A stretch of 64,000 nucleotides of DNA from JANSYL01 sp963921255 (GTDB lineage: Bacteria > Pseudomonadota > Alphaproteobacteria > Rhodobacterales > Rhodobacteraceae): assembly GCA_963921255.3 (NCBI GenBank), contig CAWUEW020000003.1:1-64000 (forward strand). Reading direction: 5' to 3'. Positions 58,350 through 64,000 of this stretch are shown here, one piece after another. Made by a program: the position numbers and the translations under genes. Position 1 is the first letter of the stretch, and the number at the start of each line of letters is the position of its first letter. The notes under the pieces were generated by a model that was not told the DNA's origin, made no database searches, and saw only the letters and a program-made list of their open reading frames with translations.

Positions 58350-58758
58350 CCTGGTCCTCCCTCAACGCGTCCAAAGCTTGCCGCATCTCGTCCGGTATCG
58401 CCAGCGCGCTGCGCGATTTGAGGTCGAACAACACCGAGGTCGTGACGGCCTCGAATGCGAGAACCCCGTCGTCCAGGCGGGTCAGGCGATGCCGAACCCG
58501 GATCGACTTGGTCCCGATATGAAGGATCTGGCTGTCCATCTCGACCACATCCCCGGCCAGCAACTCGGATTTGTAATCTGCCTCGATCCGGGCGCGGACA
58601 AAGCTGATTTGTCCGACCTCTATGTCCCTGCGCCGAAGCCCGATGGCCCCCTGGACCGAGAACATGGCGTCGGATACGGCGTCGACATAGGCGGCAATGT
58701 TCATGTGGCCCAGAATATCGCAGTCGCGAAGCGCGACGGGCCGGCGCAAGGTTTGCAT
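58339..58758 (-). CDS. Hotdog-fold acyl-CoA thioesterase (4-hydroxybenzoyl-CoA type)
   Basis: The 139-residue product begins TLRRPVALRDCDILGHMNIAAYV, the 4HBT-family active-site motif with catalytic D14 and the GHMN turn. The hotdog strands follow. It should hydrolyse an acyl-CoA in the same pathway as the neighbouring dehydrogenases. It starts 3 bases after the DUF gene at 58762. Confidence 0.85.
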   Translation of the reverse strand: MQTLRRPVALRDCDILGHMNIAAYVDAVSDAMFSVQGAIGLRRRDIEVGQISFVRARIEADYKSELLAGDVVEMDSQILHIGTKSIRVRHRLTRLDDGVLAFEAVTTSVLFDLKSRSALAIPDEMRQALDALREDQDET

Positions 58759-58761
58759 GTG

Positions 58762-59319
58762 TCAGCCTTTCAGTTCGGCGTCGATGCGCGCGATATCGAT
58801 CTGCCGCGCGCGCCGCATGGGGAAAATGGCCACAAGCGCGCCCAGGGCCCCGGCCAGGTAGCTTGCGTCATGCATGAATCCCGCGCGCAACAGATCGCTG
58901 CGCGTCGGGCCGTCTGGCAGGGTCAGCCACCCATCCAGAATGCCGGACGCATCGGCGGCAATCCCACCGAGCAGCCCTGCCAGCGCCGCGAACAGGGAAA
59001 GGAAGACGACCAGACCGATCGCTCCGATCCCGGCAGCGAAGTAGCTGTCGGATTTCGGCACGATCAGAAGGCCGATGACAAAAGCCGGAAGGCCCACGAG
59101 GATTCCCATCCACCAGCTGGCCTGAACCCCAACCCAGGATGCCGCGAGGCGCGGCGCCATATCGTCTGGGATGCCGAATTGCTGGAACTTCAACGCGGTG
59201 AAATAGGTCGGTCCGACAGTATAGCTCAGTTGGTTGTGCACGGCGCCAAACAGGGCTGCAGCACAGGCTGCAATCGCCAGCAACAGTATGAAAATGGGGA
59301 ACTTGCCCAGTCGTGTCAT
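58762..59319 (-). CDS. Small membrane protein of unknown function
   Basis: The ATG at 59319 gives 185 residues with about five hydrophobic segments (LGKFPIFILLLAIAACAAALFGAVHNQLSYTVGPTYFTALKFQQF at the start; AAGIGAIGLVVFLSLFAALAGLLGGIAADASG later). I do not recognise a family. It sits between the aldehyde dehydrogenase and thioesterase genes and is closely spaced with both. Confidence 0.65.
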   Translation of the reverse strand: MTRLGKFPIFILLLAIAACAAALFGAVHNQLSYTVGPTYFTALKFQQFGIPDDMAPRLAASWVGVQASWWMGILVGLPAFVIGLLIVPKSDSYFAAGIGAIGLVVFLSLFAALAGLLGGIAADASGILDGWLTLPDGPTRSDLLRAGFMHDASYLAGALGALVAIFPMRRARQIDIARIDAELKG

Positions 59320-59333
59320 TGGCCCGACTTCCT

Positions 59334-60776
59334 TTATCCGTGATGGGCGGCGACCGTCTTCAGGGCGGAAAACCCGTAGAGCGCTTCGAACCCTTTCTCC
59401 CGCCCGTGCCCGGATTGCCCGAACCCGCCAAACGGCAGCTCCACCCCGCCGGCGGCGCCGTAGTTGTTGATGAACACCTGCCCGGCGCGCAGGCGTTTGG
59501 CCATGCGCATCTGACGCCCGCCATTGGCCGTCCAGACCGAAGCGACCAACCCATACGGCGTGCCATTGGCAATTGATACGGCCTCGTCCTCGCCCTCGAA
59601 GGGCAGCACCACCTGAACCGGGCCGAAGATTTCCTCCTGCGCCAAGGTGTGATCGGGCCCAAGTCCGCCAATCAGGGTCGGGCGCACGTAGTGTCCGCCC
59701 GAGACGATGTTGGTCAGCTCCCCTTCCGCGAGGATGCTGCCGGCGGGCGCTTGCGCGAGGTAGCCTTCCACAATCTCCTTCTGGCGGGCAGAGATCAGGG
59801 GGCCGACGTTCAAGTCGTCCATTGCGGGACCGACCTTCAGGGCTTGGTAGGCGTCTGCCATCCGTTTGCACACCTCGTCATAGATCGGGCGTTCAACCAA
59901 AATACGCGAGGAGGCTGAACAGGTCTGCCCGGCATTCTGGATGCCCGCATTGACAAGGAACGGCAATGCCGCGTCCAGATCCGCGTCGGCAAAGACCACC
60001 TGCGGGGATTTTCCACCCAATTCCAGCGTGACGGGCACAGTGTTCTCCGAGGCCGCCGCCTGCACCATGCGCCCCGTGCGGACCGAGCCCGTGAATGACA
60101 GGTGATGCACACCAGGATGCGCCGTCAGGGCGGCCCCCGCTTCCGCACCCAGGCCGGGCACCACGTTCAGCGCCCCGTCGGGAAGGCCCGCCTGCCGGGC
60201 GAGATCGGCAAATGCCAGTGCGGTCAGACACGCCTCTTCGGCCGGTTTCAAAACGCAGGCATTCCCCATCGCCAGCGCGGCACCGATGGAGCGACCGATG
60301 ATCTGCATCGGGTAGTTCCAGGGAACGATATGCCCCGTGACACCATGAGGCTCGCGCAAGGTGTAGACCGTGAACCCATCCTGAAACGGGATGGTTTCGC
60401 CCATGACTTTGTCGGCGGCGCCACCATAGAATTCGCAATACCGTGCAAGCGCGACCACATCATTGCGGGCCTGGCTCAGCGGTTTGCCGACGTCCGTGGC
60501 CTCCATGTCCGCGAGCGCGTCCGCATGCTCCAACACGAGGGCGCCAAGCCGCGCAAGAATACGGCCCCGGTCGACCGCGACCAGCTTGCCCCAGTCGCCT
60601 GACAGGGCGGATTCCGCGGCCTCGACCGCGGCGTCGATATCGGCGGCCCCACCGCGTGCTATCGCACCAATCTCAGCCCCGCTGGACGGGTCGGTCAAGG
60701 GAAGGGTCTGCCCCGTGGCGGCGGCGCGCCACTGCCCGCCGATGAAGACCTGAGTGGGATCAAACCAGAGTTGCAT
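59334..60776 (-). CDS. Aldehyde dehydrogenase
   Basis: The 480-residue product is a full-length NAD(P)-dependent ALDH. It has the substrate-pocket Asn in VPWNYPMQ near 154, nucleotide loop FTGSVRTGRMV near 228, general base E252 in LELGGKSPQ and catalytic C286 in GQTCSASSR. The class resembles betaine-aldehyde/semialdehyde enzymes; the true aldehyde is unknown. Its ATG lies inside the end of the transporter ATPase gene (17-base overlap), so it is tied to peptide uptake. Confidence 0.92.
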   Translation of the reverse strand: MQLWFDPTQVFIGGQWRAAATGQTLPLTDPSSGAEIGAIARGGAADIDAAVEAAESALSGDWGKLVAVDRGRILARLGALVLEHADALADMEATDVGKPLSQARNDVVALARYCEFYGGAADKVMGETIPFQDGFTVYTLREPHGVTGHIVPWNYPMQIIGRSIGAALAMGNACVLKPAEEACLTALAFADLARQAGLPDGALNVVPGLGAEAGAALTAHPGVHHLSFTGSVRTGRMVQAAASENTVPVTLELGGKSPQVVFADADLDAALPFLVNAGIQNAGQTCSASSRILVERPIYDEVCKRMADAYQALKVGPAMDDLNVGPLISARQKEIVEGYLAQAPAGSILAEGELTNIVSGGHYVRPTLIGGLGPDHTLAQEEIFGPVQVVLPFEGEDEAVSIANGTPYGLVASVWTANGGRQMRMAKRLRAGQVFINNYGAAGGVELPFGGFGQSGHGREKGFEALYGFSALKTVAAHHG

Positions 60777-62355
60777 GGGAACCTCCGCTGAGTGTTTCGG
60801 GCAGCTTGGGCGCCGCCGCGAGCAGTGCTTGAGTGTAGGGATGTTGGGGGTCGGTGAACACCTGTTCCGTATCGCCCGCCTCGACCACTTTGCCGGTCTG
60901 CATGACCAGAACGCGATCGGTGATCGTCCGCACAACGGACAGGTCGTGGCTGATGAACAGGTAGGACAGCGTCAGGTTCGTCTGCAGCTCGGACAGAAGA
61001 TCCAGGATACGCGCCCGAACCGACACGTCCAGCGCCGATACGGCTTCGTCCAACACGATGATATCGGGTCGCGTAATCAGCGCGCGGGCGATGGCGATGC
61101 GCTGCCGCTGTCCGCCAGAGAATTCGTGCGGGTATTTGTGCATATCGTCGGGCGACAGATGGACGGCCTTTAGCGCGTCGGCCACCCGATCCGTCCGATC
61201 AGCGCCTTGTGGCGGGCGGGACATCAGGTGGAACGGCTCTGCGATCAGGCGTTCGACCCGCCAGCGTGGATTGAAGCTGCCGTAGGGGTCCTGGAACACC
61301 ACCTGAATGCCGGAGCGAAGCGCATTCGGCATGTCCGGACCGACCGGTTTGCCAAACGCCGTGATGCTGCCCGCCTGCACGGGTTCCAGACCCAGAATGG
61401 CGCGCGCCAGCGTCGACTTTCCGCAGCCGCTCTCCCCGACAAGGCCAAGGCTTTCGCCGCGTTTGAGTTGAAAGCTCACACCGTTGACGGCGACATGCGG
61501 TTCCCCGCGGCTGAACACACCGCGCCGGGCCCCCGGATAGGTTCGTTGAACGTCCCGCACGTCGAGCAGCACGTCGTCGTCCTGCCCATCTGTGCGCTCC
61601 GGTTGGTGCTCGGAGGCGGCAAATAGGGCGCGGGTATAGGGATGGGCCTGTTCTTCCAGAACCTGATGGGTGAGGCCTTGTTCGACGATCTGCCCCAGTT
61701 GCATCACGGCGATCCGGTCGGCCATGTCGGATACCACGGCCAAATCGTGGGTGATCAGCAAAAGCGACATGTTCTCTTCGGCCACCAGCTCTTTCAGCAG
61801 GTCGAGGATTTGCGCCTGTGTCGTGACGTCGAGGGCCGTGGTCGGTTCGTCCGCGATCAGGAGACGCGGGTGAAGCGCAATGGCGGCGGCGATGCAAACC
61901 CTTTGCCGTTGCCCGCCCGATAGCTGGTGCGGATAGCGGTCCAGCGGCAGGTGCCCGAGGCCGACCCGGTCAAGCCGGTCCCGCGCGATGACAAGCGCGT
62001 CCTGGCGGCTCGCTTTGCCGTGGATCGTCAGGGTTTCGGCCACCTGATCGCCGATTGTTTGCACCGGATTGAGGGCCGTCATCGGCTCCTGAAAGATCAT
62101 GCCGATGTCATTGCCCCGCAAGGCGCACATCTCGGCCTCCGACAGGTTGCGCAAGTCGGTCCCGTCCAAGGCCAGTCGTCCCGACACGTCCGCGCCACCC
62201 GGCAACAGGCCCATCAAGGCAAGTGCCGTCATCGATTTGCCCGAACCACTTTCCCCCACAAGCCCGAAGATCTCTTGCTCGCCGATGGACAGGGACACAT
62301 CGCGCAGGATGGGCTGGCCGTGGATCGCGAGATCGAGGTTCGAAATCTCGATCAT
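60760..62355 (-). CDS. Fused peptide/nickel-type ABC transporter ATPase (DppD-DppF fusion)
   Basis: ATG 62355 gives 531 residues with two complete ATPase domains in one chain. The first has GESGSGKSMTALALMGL near 35 and LSGGQRQRVCIAAAI near 150; the second has GESGCGKSTLARAIL near 310 and FSGGQRQRIAIARAL near 430, each with DEP/DEA Walker B. This fused form drives DppBC-type permeases importing peptides, opines or nickel. Upstream permeases overlap or abut it. The binding protein is not in the window, presumably beyond 64000. Confidence 0.92.
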   Translation of the reverse strand: MIEISNLDLAIHGQPILRDVSLSIGEQEIFGLVGESGSGKSMTALALMGLLPGGADVSGRLALDGTDLRNLSEAEMCALRGNDIGMIFQEPMTALNPVQTIGDQVAETLTIHGKASRQDALVIARDRLDRVGLGHLPLDRYPHQLSGGQRQRVCIAAAIALHPRLLIADEPTTALDVTTQAQILDLLKELVAEENMSLLLITHDLAVVSDMADRIAVMQLGQIVEQGLTHQVLEEQAHPYTRALFAASEHQPERTDGQDDDVLLDVRDVQRTYPGARRGVFSRGEPHVAVNGVSFQLKRGESLGLVGESGCGKSTLARAILGLEPVQAGSITAFGKPVGPDMPNALRSGIQVVFQDPYGSFNPRWRVERLIAEPFHLMSRPPQGADRTDRVADALKAVHLSPDDMHKYPHEFSGGQRQRIAIARALITRPDIIVLDEAVSALDVSVRARILDLLSELQTNLTLSYLFISHDLSVVRTITDRVLVMQTGKVVEAGDTEQVFTDPQHPYTQALLAAAPKLPETLSGGSHATLV

Positions 62356-62425
62356 CGGTCTGGACCGCCCCGGTTGAACGGCACCTCGCTGCGGCGCTCT
62401 GGGCGCGGGGTGCTTTGGCCCCAAT

Positions 62426-63250
62426 TCATGTCCGTGCCCTCCGCAGGCGCGGATCGAGCGCATCGCGCAACCCGTCCCCAAGCAGGTTCAGGCCCAGAAC
62501 CATCAAGACGATGGCAAGCCCCGGCAGCACGGCCAGCATCGGGTGCGTGTAGATCATGGTTTGCGCCTCGGCCAGCGTGCGGCCCCAAGAGGGCGTCGGC
62601 GGTTGCGCCCCCAATCCGACGTAGCTCAAAGCGGCCTCTGCAAGGATGCCGAGAGAAAATTGGATGGTTGCCTGCACGATCAGCAGGTTCAGGATGTTCG
62701 GTAGGATATGCTCGGCGCTGATCCGAACGGCCCCTTTGCCGGCCGTGCGCGCCGCGAGGATGTAGTCAAGCGTCCAGAGGGGCAGCGCCCCGCCGCGCGC
62801 GACCCGGGCGAAAACGGGAATGTTGAAGATGCCGATGGCGAGAATGGCATTCGTCGCGGACGGCCCGTAACGCGCGGTAATCAGGATGGCGATCACCAAC
62901 GACGGGAAGGCAAAGATCAGATCGTTGCCGCGCATGATGACCTCATCCAGCAGACTGCCCCGACTGGCGGCCGCCGCCAGACCCAGGGGCACCCCGACTG
63001 CGACCCCGATCCCGACGGCGACGACCGCAACCGCGATCGACGTTTGGCTGCCGACCATCAGCATCGACAGCGTGTCCCGCCCGAACTGGTCCGTCCCCAA
63101 CAGATAGGTGGCCGAGGCCGGTTGAAGCCGGTCGGCGATGGTCAGGGTTTCAACGTCATGCGGCGTCCAGATCAGGCTCAGCAGCGCGATGGCCAGAAAG
63201 ACCGCACTGAGGATGGCGCCGATCCAGAGGGCTTTGGGCAAACGGGTCAT
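62426..63250 (-). CDS. Peptide-type ABC transporter permease (DppC-like)
   Basis: The 274-residue permease has DppC features: SATYLLGTDQFGRDTLSMLMVGSQTSIAVAVVAVGIGVAVGVPLGLAAA after the first hydrophobic segment, and a C-terminal domain with RISAEHILPNILNLLIVQATIQF. It pairs with the DppB-like permease, whose stop overlaps its start (ATGA), and with the fused ATPase 70 bases downstream. Confidence 0.92.
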   Translation of the reverse strand: MTRLPKALWIGAILSAVFLAIALLSLIWTPHDVETLTIADRLQPASATYLLGTDQFGRDTLSMLMVGSQTSIAVAVVAVGIGVAVGVPLGLAAAASRGSLLDEVIMRGNDLIFAFPSLVIAILITARYGPSATNAILAIGIFNIPVFARVARGGALPLWTLDYILAARTAGKGAVRISAEHILPNILNLLIVQATIQFSLGILAEAALSYVGLGAQPPTPSWGRTLAEAQTMIYTHPMLAVLPGLAIVLMVLGLNLLGDGLRDALDPRLRRART

Positions 63251-64000
63251 GAGCGGCGCAGCCTCGGGTCGACCAGTGCATAGGCCACGTCGACAAGGAA
63301 CGTCACCAGGATCACCGCAAAGACCAATAACATCGTCACCGACTCCACAACGATCAGGTCGCGCTGCGTAATGCCCTGGAAAATCAGGCGCCCAAGCCCC
63401 GGCAGGAAGAACACGTTCTCGATGATGATGCCGCCGGCCAAAAGGAACGAAAACTGCAACCCGAGGATGGTCAGAACCGGGATCAACGCGTTTTTGACGC
63501 CGTGACGCAGGATGGCCTGTCGCTGGGACAGACCCTTGGCGCGGGCCGTGCGGATATAGTCCTGGTTCAACGTGTCCAGAAGCGCAGACCGCATGACGCG
63601 GGCCAGGATCGACGCCTGCGGCAAGGCCAATGCAATCGCGGGCAAGGTCAGGGCCTTGATTGCGGCGCCGGGGTCATCCCACCCCGGGAATCCGCCTGCC
63701 GAAAACCAGCGCAGCGTGACGGCAAAGACCAGAACCAAAAGCATCGCGAACCAGAAATTCGGAATGGCGATGCCCAATTGCGTGGCGCCCATGATGCCGT
63801 AGTCCGCCGCCGTTCCACGGCGCGCCGCGGCGATGATCCCGATGGGCAGCGCGATCAGGGTCGACAGGGTCAGGGCGTAGATGGCCAGTGGAAGCGACAC
63901 CCACAACCGGTCCAGCACCAACTCGGAGACTGGCACCCGGTAGGTGTAAGACACCCCGAAATCCCCGGTCAGCATACCACCGATCCACGCCAGGTATCGC
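63247..64000 (-). CDS. Peptide-type ABC transporter permease (DppB-like), partial
   Basis: The gene runs off the right edge; the frame is open to base 63999, so at least 250 residues are present and the N-terminus is missing. DppB features are visible: GDFGVSYTYRVPVSELVLDRLWVSLPLAIYALTLSTLIALPIGIIAA, the EAA loop RTARAKGLSQRQAILRHGVKNALIPV and the end LIFQGITQRDLIVVESVTMLLVFAVILVTFLVDVAYALVDPRLR. It is probably second after a binding-protein gene outside the window. Confidence 0.9.
   Translation of the reverse strand, partial: RYLAWIGGMLTGDFGVSYTYRVPVSELVLDRLWVSLPLAIYALTLSTLIALPIGIIAAARRGTAADYGIMGATQLGIAIPNFWFAMLLVLVFAVTLRWFSAGGFPGWDDPGAAIKALTLPAIALALPQASILARVMRSALLDTLNQDYIRTARAKGLSQRQAILRHGVKNALIPVLTILGLQFSFLLAGGIIIENVFFLPGLGRLIFQGITQRDLIVVESVTMLLVFAVILVTFLVDVAYALVDPRLRRS

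Noticed and set aside
57490..59343. 617-codon plus-strand frame across the SDR, thioesterase and membrane-protein genes
   Set aside because: It covers three coherent minus-strand genes with motifs and coupled starts. It has none of its own.
1..64000. CRISPR arrays, rRNA genes, insertion sequences, prophage or integrase genes
   Set aside because: I looked for regular repeats, rRNA signatures, transposase-like proteins and attachment-site repeats beside the tRNA and saw none.

Overview
The window is high-GC chromosomal DNA of an alphaproteobacterium, most likely of the Rhodobacterales (Roseobacter group). The main pointers are the gene neighbourhoods: spc/alpha ribosomal operons running into rarA, crcB, an RluA-type pseudouridine synthase, a HAD phosphatase and an ATP12 chaperone; the four-gene aapJQMP amino-acid importer; rpmH-rnpA-yidD near yidC-MOSC-engB-argB; ffh-(GNATs)-chorismate mutase-rpsP-rimM; an F0 operon atpI-B-E-b'-b without F1 genes; and a MipZ division ATPase. 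There are no rRNA genes, CRISPR arrays, insertion sequences or prophage genes.

Layout. 1-9326 (+): translation genes from the end of rplX through rplE-rpsN-rpsH-rplF-rplR-rpsE-rpmD, a DsbA-like isomerase, rplO-secY-adk, and rpsM-rpsK-rpoA-rplQ. 9433-13643 (+): rarA, crcB, rluA-type, HAD, ATP12. 13881-18444 (+): aapJQMP. 18556-24963 (-): ttcA-yidC-MOSC-engB-argB-ferredoxin-like-sixA. 25063-26070 (+): a lone alpha/beta hydrolase. 26179-26941 (-): rpmH-rnpA-yidD. 27261-30880 (+): TVP38 protein, disulfide oxidoreductase, histidine kinase; then tRNA-Arg(ACG). 31052-33253: divergent acyl-CoA dehydrogenase and LysR regulator. 33324-34151 (+): mipZ. 34158-37172 (-): GbsR-type regulator with a cyanide-insensitive-type bd oxidase. 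37416-38148 (+): small membrane protein and cytochrome b561. 38234-40172 (-): rpmE, rplS, an acetyltransferase remnant, trmD. 40182-41222 (-): unknown membrane-anchored protein. 41363-43053 (+): ABC-2 exporter. 43087-48612 (-): ffh, five tandem GNAT acetyltransferases, chorismate mutase, rpsP, rimM. 48891-52928: secreted unknown, DoxX, azoreductase, LysR, EamA exporter, ClbS-like protein. 52901-53245 (-): ArsR. 53466-56180 (+): F0 genes. 56258-64000 (-): an operon-like run from a peptide-type ABC importer through aldehyde dehydrogenase, thioesterase and SDR to a DmpA-like P1 aminopeptidase; its first gene runs off the window.

How it works together. Most of the window is housekeeping: ribosome assembly, protein export (SecY, YidC, YidD, Ffh), tRNA and rRNA modification (TtcA, RluA-type, TrmD), RNase P protein and energy metabolism (bd oxidase, F0). 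Short regulatory DNA can be read with some confidence. Three ribosomal genes share promoters of the form TTGAnn-N17-TATrCG (before rplO, rpsM and rplS). rpmH has TTGACA-N17-TATTGC and mipZ TTAACA-N17-TATACT. An 18-bp perfect palindrome sits at the start site of the GbsR/bd-oxidase operon, and three TTCAC/GTGAA dyads plus a 23-bp palindrome fill the acyl-CoA dehydrogenase/LysR divergent promoter.

The best candidates for something under-described are: (1) five paralogous, mostly translationally coupled GNAT acetyltransferases between ffh and rpsP; (2) the peptide importer/ALDH/thioesterase/SDR/P1-aminopeptidase run with an unrecognised TTG-start protein coupled on both sides; (3) GbsR-type control of a bd oxidase; (4) the TVP38/disulfide-oxidoreductase pair with an altered C-terminal catalytic motif. 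Starts, family names and operons were read by eye without database searches.
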